The translations under genes were made by a program, and so were the position numbers. From contig JAJQJQ010000005.1 of NCBI GenBank assembly GCA_028622995.1, forward strand, positions 2,418,001 through 2,482,000: a stretch of 64,000 nucleotides of DNA, written 5' to 3'. Position 1 is the stretch's first letter. Every line of letters starts with the position of its first letter. Below the pieces are notes generated by a model. The model was not told the DNA's origin and did no database searches. It saw only the letters and a list, made by a program, of their open reading frames with translations. Shown here in pieces: positions 26,575 through 39,127 of the stretch. The stretch is from Panagrolaimus kolymaensis. Its lineage: Eukaryota; Nematoda; Chromadorea; Rhabditida; Panagrolaimidae.

Positions 26575-29500
26575 GACTTCAAATTTGCTGCTTACTGTTT
26601 TGGACAGTTACCAAAGTTTGATGATAAGGTTTTTAAAAAACTCTAAAATAAAATACAAACTAATATTTTTTTAGGGTTAAAAGAACAATAACAAAATAAA
26701 AATGGCGCGCTCAAAAACAATTGAAGTTGTTCCAACAAAAAAAAATGGGATTCCTTTGTAACTCGATGAAGAGGGTTTAAGGACAATATTGTTAAAAAAC
26801 ACAGGCAAAAAAAGAAAAAGCTGTGACCGAAACGCGATTGCAATCGAGTAAAAAAAATAATAGGGGAAAAGACAAAAAAAAGGTCCACGCCTCTCGATTT
26901 CCTTCCTTTCACTGTCTTTTTACTTTCTTTCATTATTTTTTTTTTCGGGGCGGAGTAATTGTTTTTTTTGCTTGCCTTTTTATTGTTTTATCATTTAACC
27001 ATCTTGAGAAAAAATGAGTTTGAAATATATTGGAAACAATATGGTTTCTTTATAGTATTTAGTATTTCAAAAAAAAACTACTACTACAAAAAAATTTAAC
27101 GAGTTTGTTAATAGTTTTTTTAAAGGTTAGGTTTTAGACGATAACTAAATAATGGGTTTAGTTTTTGAACATTTAGTTGTGAAATTTCTTGAATTCCATA
27201 GTAAAAATAAATGATGAATTAAACTTTGATGGTTCTTTTTTTGAGTTGATTTCCAAACATGAGGAAGGAGTTCAAAATTACTTATGCACTTATTACAATA
27301 TTTTTCCAAGCTTTTAAGCTTAACTTTTGAAAATTATAAAACTTAAAAGAGATATTAAAGAATTAAAGCATGTGGATTTTTGAAGTAGCTCACATGTTTT
27401 TCTGAACGCATATTAAAGACTTGTTGCTTGTAAATTAAAAAATTAAAAACTCTATTTTACTTATGTCGGTAGACAGATGCTTTAAAAAAATTAAACAATT
27501 ATGTAAGTTTGGAGTAACTGGATTCTTTTAAAAATGAAAGATAATTATGCCTGTCAAGTTCTTTGATGTAAGAGACTAAGAAAAGTGAAACTTCGAAATA
27601 AGAAAAAAAAACAAAAAAAAAAGCCAAGTAAAAGAGTTACTTCAGCCTTTCAAAATGTCTCTTTCTCGAAGGTTGAAGTTTCAAAATTAAAAAAGTTGCA
27701 TAATTTTACAACTATAAAAATGAGGAAGCAATAAAAAAACTTTTATTACCTTGAAATAAAAACGTATAAAATCAAGCTTTTGTGGTGAAACCAAAATTAA
27801 CCTTTTCGGGTTATAATCAAACTACACAAAAGTAATAAAAGAACCTATTTTTATGTATGTTTAAAACTTTGTTTTTTTGATAATAAAAAAAACATTGACA
27901 AAAAAGAAAAATAAACCATAATAAAAAAAATTTTCTGTGAAGCTTTTCAAAAAAAGCAAATCAAACTGGTATTTTTTTTTTCAAATGCGAATGTGTGTAT
28001 TTTTTTTCTTTCATTGCCACAGGAAAAAGAAAAAAAGTGAAAGTGCAACATTAAAATAAGAAAGAAAAAGGATGTGTGAAAGACAAATTGCGTTTAATAT
28101 TGCGCAAGCAAAAGAAGAATCGGGTCTCCTCGTCTGTCATCATTTATGTAATGATGTAATCAAAAAAAGAAAGGAAGAAAAGACACATGAAGGCCATAGA
28201 GAAGAAGAAGGAGAAGCACCGCCACCAACAACCACACTTCAGAAAAAATAATAATGATGAAGCATTTTCATCAACCACAAAAATGTTTTTTGAGTCGCTT
28301 TTTTTGGGTAGAAAATGGTTTCAGGAAATTCCTTTGAAAGTGCTTTGAAACAAACAAACAAAAAAGTTATGAGTGCTTTAAATTGAGTTTTGATGGTTTT
28401 AAGGTACTCTGTTGAACTTTTTGTTGCAGTTTCTTTTTTATGAAATAGATGGGTCTTTATGGTCTTCTTCTTTTTTTTAAGTGGACACTTGTCGCTTTGA
28501 ACTTGGATGAAGAAAAAAAACTTGTTATAATTTTATAATTTCTTGAACTAACCATGAATCATTTTTTGTTAGGAAAAAAAAGTAAAAGTGCAGGAGAAGA
28601 AAAAATGTTGCAAAAAATTTAAAAAAAAGTTCTAAAAAATTTTAAGTTTCTGGAATACTCGTGATTTTGTAAAACTTAGAACTTTAAAAAAAATATGATG
28701 TTTAAATTTAAAAAATGGTTGGAGTTAATCAGTGATGGCCATGTTGAGGAAAAAATACAAAAAGGCAAAAACAAAGAAATAACAAATAAGTAAAATAAAA
28801 TTAGTAAAAATATTTCTTACAAATAGATAAAACACGCATCAGAAGAAAAAAAAGAAAAGACAAAGGCATTATGTAAAAGTAAAAGAACAAGAAGAAGAAA
28901 TTAAAATTGTATCAAATTACAAACAATCTTTTCTTATCACACGCTTATTATTATTTTTCATTACTACCCACTCAAAAAAAAAATGAAGACAAAAACAAAG
29001 AATAATAATGATGGTCCAAATTAAATCACAACAACCACACAACTCAATTTTTTCATTTTTCTTTCAAAATTAAATTGCTTGTTTCAAGTTCAAGTAACTC
29101 TATATTTTACTCTTCCATACATACATCTCCATCCCCTAAGGCAAAAATCAGTGTATCATCACCATTAAAGACAACCAGCGACTTCGACCTCCAAACACTT
29201 CAGCAAAAAAAGGGTAACGAACGCTTTTATCATTCATTCATTAATTGTAGCTCTGCCTTGTTTTTTTACTTCTTTTTTTTGATAACCACAAACAACTTTT
29301 ATTTGATGTAGTAAAAACATGCATGCCTTCATCACATTCATCATTTTTTTGTTTCTTATTTGCGTGGGCTGCTGCTTTCACTTTTACATATTTTTTTACC
29401 TTTTTTAACCTAAAAAAGTTTTTGGTGCAGTTCTGTGCAACCTTCTCTCTTCCTTATGTCAGCAGAAGCAGCGGCAGAAAAGGCGATGATCCAACAACAA

Positions 29501-30035
29501 AAACTACAAATAACAACAAGAAGAAGAAAGAAAAAAAAACAAAGAAAATTCAGAGTTTCACGCTTTTTGCAAATAAAAAATAAAGTTGATAGTTTTTTTT
29601 TGTTTCGCCTTGGACATGCATGTTTGCGTGAATTACAAGAAAAAAAATTAAATGTAGTTTCAAGGATCATTAAATTTTTCTTCTTTCCTTTTTGCTTTTT
29701 TTTCAATCAATGGCCCAAACGAATCAAATGACCACAAATTTTTTATTTTTGCCATTTCTCTTTCAAGGTGACATGAAATTTGTTTCTAAAAATAGGGACT
29801 AAAATTTATTAGCAGCATAAATTTTGAGTAAACTTTGCTCAATTTATGGAAAAGCAACACAGTAATAATTGTCGGAAAGCAAAAATCCAAGCAATTTAGA
29901 CATTTTTAGATAACTAAAAATTCATTTCAGATTTTAGATTCCACATTTTTGGTAAAACTGTGGATTTTTGTTTTTAAATAAAATTTAATAATTTTCAAAC
30001 AAACACACGTCAATAAATTAACAAACAAAAAAAGA
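26575..30035. other. gene-poor AT-rich stretch
   Basis: Nearly 3.5 kb upstream of the peroxidase and downstream of the next minus-strand gene, made of A- and T-rich low-complexity sequence. Open frames at 26643-27017 and 29075-29731 are Phe/Lys-biased by-products of the base composition. I see no tRNA, repeat array or conserved motif. It may hold the peroxidase promoter near 26600-27000. Confidence 0.55.
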
Positions 30036-30974
30036 TTAGTAAGATATTGCTTTAAATTGAATATTATTGAAACCTGAATTTATAAGTTCTGCATTCATAG
30101 ACATTTCAAACCTTTGATAATTGAATGAAGTTAAACAATGTGCTATAATTTTAGCTGTGGGTGATATATTTTCCTAAAAAAAGTTAAGAATAAGCTTTAT
30201 ATGAAGAAAAAAAAACAATTTACTTTTAAAAATTCTAAAAAATCTTCCATATCCCATGATGAATCAAGGCGATAAATGATTAAATTTTCTATTTTAACTT
30301 TACGTTGACGTTCAAATTGTTGTAACAAATTTCTTGATGTTGTTGGTTTATTAAAAATATTTGTGGATTTTTCATAATAAATACTGAAAGAAAAAAATAT
30401 TTGATTGATAAAACTCGAATGCGAAATGCAAGGAAAGGTTTTTAGAGAAATAATGAACTTACGAAATATCAGAAGCATTTGGAAGTTGAGAAATGATATC
30501 TTTAATAGACATAATTTCCCCAGAAGATGGATCAAGAATTTTTGCACTACATCGAAAGGTTTCAATTGTTCCAGATTTAGTTAATAATTGAAAATCATTC
30601 CATTGCAAACAAATTTGATCCAATCTTAAATATTTTAAATTCCATCCATCAAATTTTCGAATAAATGAAGTAACTTCAGTGGGTTGAATTCTCCATGATT
30701 TTGTTTGAGGAATTTCTCTTTTTCTAACCCAAATATTTTTTATTATTTTTGTTTTTGGTGAAATTTTATGAAAATCTTCATAAAATTTCAAGACAACAGA
30801 ATAATTATTTATTTCCAATCCACATGCGACGCTTATTTGGGATGAAACTGGAAAAAGTTTGCAGGATTGATAAAGTTTTCGTAAATGAATTGCTTTAGCA
30901 TTTGTGAACATATATCGCATCAAAGGTTGAGGCAAAGAAAAATGTTGTGATTGTGCATCATCAAATTCACGCAT
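30036..30974 (-). CDS. F-box-like family B protein
   Basis: Function unknown. Exons 30463-30974, 30224-30383 and 30036-30173 give 269 residues in frame. The start MREFDDAQSQHFSLPQPLMR, followed by HLRKLYQSCKLF, is the family B module: a Leu-Pro start and a KLYQSCK helix, as in F-box-like folds. Degenerate repeat text follows (IWVRKRE, WNLKYLRLDQICLQWNDF, GTIETFRC), then QLPNASDIS. The left edge of the 13,293-bp tandem repeat (30684) falls inside the first exon, so only this copy is complete. Its twin at 43959-44267 is cut. Confidence 0.68.
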
Positions 30975-31216
30975 ATTTGGCTTGATGAAAAGTTTTATTA
31001 GAAGTTTGAAATATTATAAAATCTGTAAACGCAGTAAAAAATATTTATATGAAAGCAGCCTTCTAAATATTTTGGTAAAAAAATAGGAGAATGGAAAAAT
31101 AATAATAAATATCAAAATTAGGCCATAAATTTTTTTTATAAAGAAGCATTAATATATTTGAGGCATACTTATCCATCCCTTCTAAACCCTTTTTTCGCAA
31201 TTTTTTTATTACTCAT

Positions 31217-31420
31217 CTAAGCGACTTGACAAGGTTGTCGACCATTTGGATATGAAAAATCCACTGTTTTTAATTCAATATTTCCATTTATTTCTTGTTG
31301 TTTTTCTTTTCCACCGCCTCCAATTCCAGAAAGGTTATCAATTTTAGGTTCTTGTTTAAGCATATGTAAAATTAAGCCAGCAGATAATTTAGAATTAACA
31401 TTTTTCATAAACTCTCTCAT
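31217..31420 (-). pseudogene. fragment of a P-glycoprotein-type ABC transporter
   Basis: A 67-codon open frame that reads like the linker just before the nucleotide-binding domain of ABCB/P-glycoproteins: SAGLILHMLKQEPKIDNLSG, then INGNIELKTVDFSYPNGR. In P-glycoproteins this segment (IxGxIExKxVxFSYPxRP) leads into the Walker A loop, which is absent here because the frame stops soon after. No further transporter sequence is visible on either side. It is most likely a gene fragment. The match is to a well-known family motif, read by eye. Confidence 0.6.
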
Positions 31421-31769
31421 TACAATCTTTTAGAAAATATGTGGCTATATTGCATAATCACGAGATAACTTTTATCAATAGATAAAATTTTGATATTGCT
31501 AAATAACGATGAGTCCCAGTTTGTGTGTCATCAAAATAATTGAAGGTCCGACTTGTTTACCACTCATCTCTTTTTCAAAACAACCTAAAGAGATACGACC
31601 CAGCTTCGTTATAATGAAAAAAAATTTTTTTAAACCAAAACAATTGAAAATCTTTGGCCTCGCATAACTTTTGCTTGAAAACATATTTAATGCAATTCCA
31701 ATAATTATATTTCTTTCTAACCATCGTTCAAGCTTTTTTTATTTATCAAAAAAACTTATTTGTTTCAAA

Positions 31770-33297
31770 ATGCGTAAATCCAAAAAGATAGAGAAACCAA
31801 AACTTATCTTTAATGTTAAGAATCTTCAGCAGCAAGATTTTTCGCTTTCAAAATCGCTTATTAAATTTATTCTTAAAAGTTCCAATGCTGAAGTTATGCG
31901 AAAACTTTATCAAAGTTGTAAATATTTTTATGAAGCCTCTCCTTATTTTATTGTTGAGAAGCTTGACGTTACCCATGATATTGTAAAGCTTCAAAGTGGT
32001 AGCCATAATATCACTTTCTCTCTCGATGATTATGATTGGGTGGATACCATCGACAATATTTGGATTACCGAATCCATAAACTTTAATGAAAATGAAGAAG
32101 ATTACGATATTATTCCAAAAATAAAGAAATGTGATGCTTCAACAATTTTTCTTTCGAGATCTCGAATTTATTTGAATGATTTTTCAATTTTGGTGAAATC
32201 AAAAAATTTGAAAAGTCTACGGTGCTCAAAAATTGTTCAACCGAATATTGATTTATTGACTTTGCCGATTGAGGATTTATTGAATTTAGTTCCAAATGTG
32301 ACTGATTTAATGTAAGCAACTTAACTATCATGACCCAAAAATTTGCAGGAATATACATAAACTTTTTTTTGTTGCAGAGTTAACGAATGTCATGTTATAC
32401 CCGAAACAGCTTCGAAGCTTTTTGCACTGAAGAGAATGGTGAAATTTGAGAAGATCCATCTTAAAGGCATCGATGCTTCAATTGATGCAAGAATCTTTCA
32501 TCGATTTGTAAAAGTGAGTTTTACTATTTATAAAGAAACAATCATTAAATAGCAAACATTGTTTCAGAATAATGCTACCGCCAATGCCGAAATAGCTTTA
32601 AGATTTAAAGAAAAAACTAACAAAATTTTTGAAAATGAGTTTAATGCAATTTGTGATGATGATGAACCATCGGCAAAGAAATCGAAAATTAATTTTTCAA
32701 CTTCATTAAGAAATGGAAAAAGTAAGTTTTTAGGTTGCATCTCTAAATTATTCTGAAACTGATACAACATTAATTTCAGCAATTAAATTCATTCATCAAA
32801 ATATGCGAATACAAAATTTTCGTTTACCCAAACCCATTATGGCTTATATCATTGCTCATCCAAATGGCCCACTTCTTCGAAAACTTTATCAAACATGTAA
32901 ATATTTTTATATTCGTCGACCATATTGTATTATCGATAAAGTAACCATTTGCTATCACGACCAATATTTTAAAATTGGTTCAAAAAGGTATCCAATCATT
33001 GATGCCGAACATCTTGATTCATTCCAAAATATTTGGGTTACTCAAAGTGTAAACATCGATGATAATGTTGCGTTTGTGAGAGATATGATTCCAAAAATAA
33101 TTGAATGCGATGCAAAGAAAATTGAATGCAATGATATTATTTTATCGAAAGAAGCATACAATATTTTAACTAAATCTGGAAAAGTCGAAACTTGGAATAG
33201 TGATGAGTGTCGAGTTTTGTATGGTTCAAATAATTTATTAAATGTTCCATTTGAAGATTTAATGGAAAATCTTGTTAATGCTAAAGATATTACGTAA
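31770..33297 (+). CDS. double-module F-box-like family B protein
   Basis: Exons 31770-32311, 32378-32513, 32568-32721 and 32780-33297 give 449 residues. Two family B modules sit in one protein. The first has FSLSKSLIKFILKSS, then RKLYQSCKYFYEASPYFIVE and SLRCSKIV. The second has FRLPKPIMAYIIAHPNGP, then RKLYQTCKYFY and GKVETWNS. The second module ends KDIT at a TAA that overlaps a GTAAGC donor-like sequence, exactly where sister modules splice to a C-terminal exon (DLM|VNECH, DIS|IYYEK). No such exon follows, and AATAAA occurs near 33403. The start was set at the ATG after TTTCAAA; an upstream in-frame ATG at 31671 would add a hydrophobic stretch. Role unknown. Confidence 0.65.
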
Positions 33298-33549
33298 GCT
33301 ATCCATCTAAGCATCTTGGTTTTTTATATATGGTAGTTTGGAGTAAAGAAGTTAGATCTGTTGCGATCGATTAAATAGGTATCATCATTAGAAGATACCA
33401 ATAATAAAACAAATATTATTTAAGTATGCAAATTTCTCACTTATTTTTCCCATTCGATTTGCGCACTTTCAAAGTGTTTCGCTTTCTTTTCTTTTTCAAG
33501 CAAAGTTATGAATATTTTTTGTTGTTGCTTGTTTTGTCATTTTCAAGAT

Positions 33550-35456
33550 ATGAATCCATTCATGAATTTTGTTTTAAACTATTCACACAATTGGAATCAA
33601 ATAAGAACAAAATTTGTTGGGAAAAACGAAATGATACTGAAAATGAGAAAATTCAAAAGATTAGAAGTTTCAAGTGAAGAATGGAATCAAATGGTTTTGG
33701 AAATTATGAAAACTTTGAATGATAAAAAGAATTTTTTTGCTGTTTACGATGTCGTTTATAATGGTGTTGTTCAAGTTCTCATCGAAGCAGACAATCTCCC
33801 AATGGATGCTATTACAAAATTATCATGGATTTTACGATTTATCCATGAAAAGCGACCAAACAATATTGATTCCATTATTCATACAGTTAAAAAGCATGTA
33901 AGTTTATGGTTTTTATTTATTTCTTGAATATTAATGACTTACTTGCATATTTACTTTTTTAGGATTTCGTTACTCGATGTATTGAACTTTCAACAAATCC
34001 TGAAAACAAATTAGAACTTGTTCATTGTATTGGATATGTGTGTGCTTATAACAAAGAAATACGACAACATGTTCGAAGTTCCACTTTTCCTTCTTTTCTT
34101 GTTGGTAAATCTTGTAATCTTTATTGCCATTAACTAGCTAATGTGTGTGTGTTTTTAGAGAAAATAGCCACCGCTCAACTTTCTGCAAATAACATGTGTC
34201 ATTTATCCTTTACTTGGGCAAATTTAATGGAAGATAATGATGTGGATTTTGATCAGATTGTTCCTGTAAGTTTTACTTACTCATTGTGCTGGAAGAAAAT
34301 GCTTCGATGTCATTTTTGTTGTTGTGTTTGGGAGCTGCATAACAGCGTTTCATGTATTTGTCTACCTTCACTAACTTTGTTTGTTTCAGAATCAAGAAAT
34401 ACTATTCCATGCATTTGAAATACTCTTATCTCCAGCCAAAAATCAAATCACAAAAGTGATTAACTGTTTTGAAATAATTCCAACATATTTTTGTCATGAA
34501 GTTCCACAACGAGTAAGTAGCTTATTTTTTACATACATACTTGCTACTGGTATTATTTTGTTTATTTCAGTTTGAAAGATTACTCTTCGATGAAAAAATA
34601 ATTAACTTACTTTGGTTTTATGTAACAGAAAATGGTGTTGATAGAAATCAAACTTTTATGGCTCTCAAATGCTTTGTTACTTTGACTCAAAATGGTCCAC
34701 CAAACAACTTTGATTCATATTTATTGAGAAATGGTTTAATCAAAAAGTTGGAAGCTGCATGGACAAAAATGGATTTGAAATCTCAATTGATAATTCTCAA
34801 AGGTTTTATAATAAACTCAAAAGAAATAACATTGGCACTATGGAAAAATGGCAGTAAAATCATTCCAACTACAGCAATCAAAGCATGTTATCGACACGAT
34901 GAAAAGAATGTTGAGGTTCATTTTCATATTTATTTCTTCAGTTGTTTAGTTTGTGTCACCACATTTATTTGTACTTCCATTTCCCTATTGAGATAATAAG
35001 TTAGTTCATGAATAATAAATATGCTTCATTCAATTTATGTTACAACAATCTTTTTTTTGTGCTAGGAAATTATGAAGTAATAATAATGATTCCATTTAAA
35101 CGAAGAGTATGTCTGTCATCTTGTAAATCATCAACTTGCATTTTAATCAACAACAAAAAATTTCAAGGATATTTGTTCTTCCATCGATCGCTTGCTTGTT
35201 TTTGAAAGCCAGTAAAATTATTCGTTCCGCTTCCGAAAAAGCAAACCTTCCAAAATTAAAATTTTTTTCCAAGCCACTTTTATAAAAAGAGCTGGATTTA
35301 ATATTTACCTCAAATTTATTTGGGTAATTAACCATCGATAAACTTGAGAATTGGAATATTTTTTTGTAGGTGGATGAAAACAAAAAACAAGTTCAAAAAT
35401 GTGCTATCTTTTTAAATGGAGAGTCAAAGAAAAAATGGATGATGGCCGCTTATTAA
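33550..35456 (+). CDS. armadillo-repeat-like protein, possibly a divergent importin-alpha relative
   Basis: Exons 33550-33897, 33963-34104, 34159-34265, 34390-34512, 34571-34915 and 35370-35456 give 383 residues in frame. After a short basic N-terminus (IRTKFVGKNEMILKMRKFKR) come repeated helical units with the spacing of armadillo repeats: AITKLSWILRFIHEKRPNN, VHCIGYVCAYNKEIRQHV, CHLSFTWANLME, MALKCFVTLTQNGPPNN. A basic N-terminus followed by (S/T)W-(A/I)-L-x-x-(I/L) repeats is reminiscent of importin-alpha, but the usual Trp/Asn nuclear-signal-binding ladder is poorly kept. The start was chosen behind the acceptor TTTTCAAG. The last donor (GTTCAT) is unusual, so the final 29 codons are uncertain. 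Role not assigned. Confidence 0.6.
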
Positions 35457-35986
35457 CTTTTTGATAAGCATGAATGCATGTGGATGATATGTAAGTACCA
35501 ACAATAAAGGCAATAAATTATGATTGACGAAACATAAAATCTTAATATTAATAAACCTAATACCGATACAAGTTGTCAAAATTATAATTTTGTTATTAAA
35601 CATGGCTTTTAGGAATGTGAAGTTTTAATAAAATGATAAATGGATTCCAAAAAATGGTTTAACTCTATTAGCTTCTAATCGAGTTATGGGAGTGGTTATT
35701 ACATACATTTGCTTTACAAAATGATTGTGTAACAATGAAAAAGTATTATCGCCTAACTCAAACTTTGTCCTCAAACAAAAAAATGAGAATAAGTTCAAAA
35801 TCCGATATATTAATACATGCGCCTGTCGTGATTTTCATCTTCTTCATCTGTATCATGGCATGCCATTTAAACTTTAAAAAAAATGGAACATAAACCTTTA
35901 TTTTACTTTTCAACATTAAAAAAAATTAATTCAACAAAAATAATAAGAAAAAAGGAAAAAACAACAACAAAAAATCTTTATTCATT
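35457..35986. other. intergenic, convergent 3' ends
   Basis: AT-rich spacer between the armadillo-like gene (+) and the NIPBL-like gene (-). AATAAA-like signals occur on both strands. Nothing else seen. Confidence 0.5.
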
Positions 35987-38900
35987 TTAGCTTCGAAGTT
36001 TTTTAGGTGGCGGTTCAAGAGTTGTTTCTTCGTCTGATTCTATCGAGTCATCATCATCACCTTCTGCATCGATATGAATATCAAGGGAAAGAAACATATT
36101 ACGGAACTAAAAAGATATGAATAAAGTTTAAAGCAAAAGAAGAAGAAGAAAACTTACATAAACAAGTTGTTCACAAAGCTTTTTGAGTCCTTCTTCACTC
36201 GATCGATCAATAAGAACATTAGATTGAAGTTCAGCCAGGGTGAGATCAGGATGGAATACGGAACATTTTTGACGAACGATCAGTTTGTCAGTAGTTTTTG
36301 CTAATGACGTAGGCTGATATTCCTTGACCAACCTAAAAAAAGAAATGATAATTAATGATAATAATAACAATAAAAGATACCGATCACTCAAATCATAAAG
36401 CTTCTGGAGATAAACTTTGATATAAAGAAGAAGGAAGCATGCTTGACTACCTTTTAAAAGGTTAAAAATTTGACTTTTATCTTCGGGTAATCTTCCTATA
36501 AAAACATAACAATAGACATTATTGCAAAGTTGGATAAAAAAAACATACGGTATATATTTTCAGCTGTAAATTCATCTTCGTTTTCATTTTCAGGAGGTGA
36601 AAGCATTTCTTTAAAGCTTGTTAGAAATTTCTGTCCAGAAAATGCAAGGATCGGAGCAGCGGAATTGATAACATAAAGTGGTTCATCCATTAATTGATAA
36701 TTGAAGGTAACGAGATTATCGGCAATGAAAAGCAATTCTTCCACGCTTGTTTCATTACGTACGTCAGCAACAAACATTTTGATAATATTCTGCAGGAAAA
36801 TTCTTCGTTGATTTCGTGTTGTTTTCAAACAAGCATAAAGAGCATGAAGGATGGCGACAGCTTCTGTTGACTTTTTGGGTAAACCATTAACATCGAGATC
36901 TAAAAGTGGTCAATTAACAAACAAATCATTGAATAAGCAAATAATTTATGAAACATGAACATACCATTTACTTTGCTGAGTTTTCTTGCTTTAAAGCCTC
37001 TCAAGACGTTCTTATTGTTATTCAAGAGATGATAAAGCCCAAAGGTCCATCGAACACCATTCGTTGCTTTTGACGCTAATACTCCATTGTGTTTTCGATC
37101 CACTTCTTTAAGTAATGGTTCAACTGTACTTTGAATTTGTAAAGCAGGATCTGCTGCCATGGCAATCATAGTTGGTAGAAAAGAAACAGGAGTAACAAGA
37201 TTTTTCATTTGATAAACAAGTTGTGAAACAGCAAGACGAACTCCATCATTTCGGTGAAGATAGCTGGCGAGCACATATTTCAAGAATCTTTCGATAATAG
37301 ATGAGTTCAAACTTCCACGGGTATCAGCATCAGCAAGATTGTCTTTGAGTAAACCAGTAATTCGTAAGCGATTATCTGAAAAACATGGATAAGCCGAAAA
37401 TATTAATGAATCTCGAAAAAATGTTAGTATGCAAAGTCAAGCTCAAAACTCACATTCTTCTCTTGCTTTGACCATTTTCTCTTCTTCCACAACCAAAAAC
37501 AAAGTGAGGTTCTTTAGAACTTGAATTTTCATTTGAGAATGTTTTTCGCCATCTTCGGTGTTTGCTAGCAATTGTTGATACATATTATGAAGTTCATATT
37601 TGTCAAAAAAGCGAGGATATTCAGCACAGAGATGACCAAGAGAAGCTACAGCTTTTTCAGCGATTTCGATGTCGGAAAATTGCGAGAAAGAAAGTAAGTA
37701 TGAGCAAATTATTTCAGGACAATCATCATTAATGCTTTCATCAGTAGCACTATTGTTTGGACTCAGAGTTTTTTGATCAATCAACCGGTCGAAATCAAAG
37801 TATCTGCACATTATCCCAACAGAAAATATGCATCTCTTCAAATTTGCTTTTTGGTCACTTGATATTGGTGACGATTCATTGCTGCTCAAGGTCATATTCA
37901 TTCTGCTAAGAAAAGCTGAAAAATGAAAATCAATGGTAAGGTTATCAAAGCAGGAAAACAGAAAACTAAATTACCTATATATTGAACAAAAAGCTTAGAA
38001 ACTTCTAATTGACCATCTTGCCATCGTTTACAAACAGCACCAAGACACGCCATCGCTGATTGAATAAGAATAATACCTCTCTTTTTGATAGTATCACAAA
38101 GTCGTTCACTTAAATTCTTCAAAAAGCTTTCAGATGGATCTTCTGTAAATGGAATGACTTTTTCGAGTATTATGATGATTTGATTGACAACATTAACAGG
38201 CGTTCTTGGTTGAATGATGTGATATAATACTTCGGCATGACAAGCAATCAATTGAGGACGAATCCTACTAATAATTGATAAAGCTGTTAAAGTTGAATTT
38301 CTTTGTTGAGGAGAAATTGGTGGTTCTAGAGCATAATCAAGATCAGGATTGAACACATAATATACGAAAGTATCAGCTATTTGTTCAGCAGCTTTTTGAA
38401 CTTTCCTATCGATCCCTTCTTTATTGAAAACAAACGTGAAGAACATTTCGATGCCTTTGGTGTAATCTAACAAATGATTGAAGGTGTTGATGAGAGACAG
38501 GACTTTTTCATGAAGCAAATCATCGTCAAAGATCGGAGTAAACCAGAATGATATTAACATATCAAGAGCAAGCTTTCGAACACCATCTTCTTCATCAGAA
38601 ACTCGACGAACAATTTTAGAGAGGATTTCAGCTTTCAATGGATTACCAGGATCATTATCAATATGATCACGAAATATTCGAATGACACGTTTACGTACAG
38701 CAATACCAGTATCCTAAAGGAAATGTGCAAGGTAATAAGTAGCAAAAAAAAGATAAACGACTTACAAGAATTCTATCACACAGGATTGTATAATAATCAT
38801 CAAAATGATTAGGATATGAGATCAAGTACTTTCCAAGCAGTTCAATAATGGCTTCTCGAATAAGCCCATTTCGATCCATCATTCTTGATTTAACAATACG

Positions 38901-39127
38901 TTGAACTTCAGGCATATCGAATACTTCCGAATTCGCTTCAATAAGCTGCGATAAACTTTTGATTGCTTTCTTCCTTTTGGAGACAAGTTCATCGGATTGG
39001 ATTTCTTTACAAAGCGAATGAATTGATTTCGGTTTCACAGATGCTTCTAAAAAATAGAAATATTATAATTTGCTAATTATAAAAATTTAAGCTTATACAA
39101 ACCTTCAGTTTCAGTTTTCATTTTCAT
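35987..39127 (-). CDS. NIPBL/SCC2-like cohesin loader, C-terminal HEAT half only
   Basis: NIPBL (Nipped-B, Scc2; PQN-85 in C. elegans) loads cohesin on chromatin. Nine exons: 39103-39127, 38766-39046, 37975-38713, 37454-37915, 36965-37375, 36549-36899, 36381-36495, 36158-36332 and 35987-36106, giving 892 residues with all phases matching. Colinear NIPBL landmarks: the HEAT text REAIIELLGKYL, DRILDTGIAVRKRVIRIFRD, SIISRIRPQLI, CLGAVCKRW, CRYFDFD, LKIQVLKNL-type text (MKIQVLKNLTLFL), YIADNL-type text (FIADNLVTFNYQ), LYDLSD and CSVFHPDLTLAEL, ending in an acidic tail (EGDDDDSIESDEE). Known NIPBL proteins run 1,500-2,800 residues; the MAU2-binding N-terminal half is missing. The upstream gene's stop is only 482 bases away, leaving no room for it. 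Exon 1 encodes just MKMKTETE. Both tandem copies carry the gene. Confidence 0.88.

Noticed and set aside
29075..29731. Overlapping open frames on both strands in the gene-poor stretch
   Set aside because: Biased to Phe, Lys and Ser, without splice context or family resemblance.
31499..31684. 61-codon minus-strand frame upstream of the double F-box-like gene
   Set aside because: Overlaps the presumed promoter and leader, with no resemblance to a protein family.
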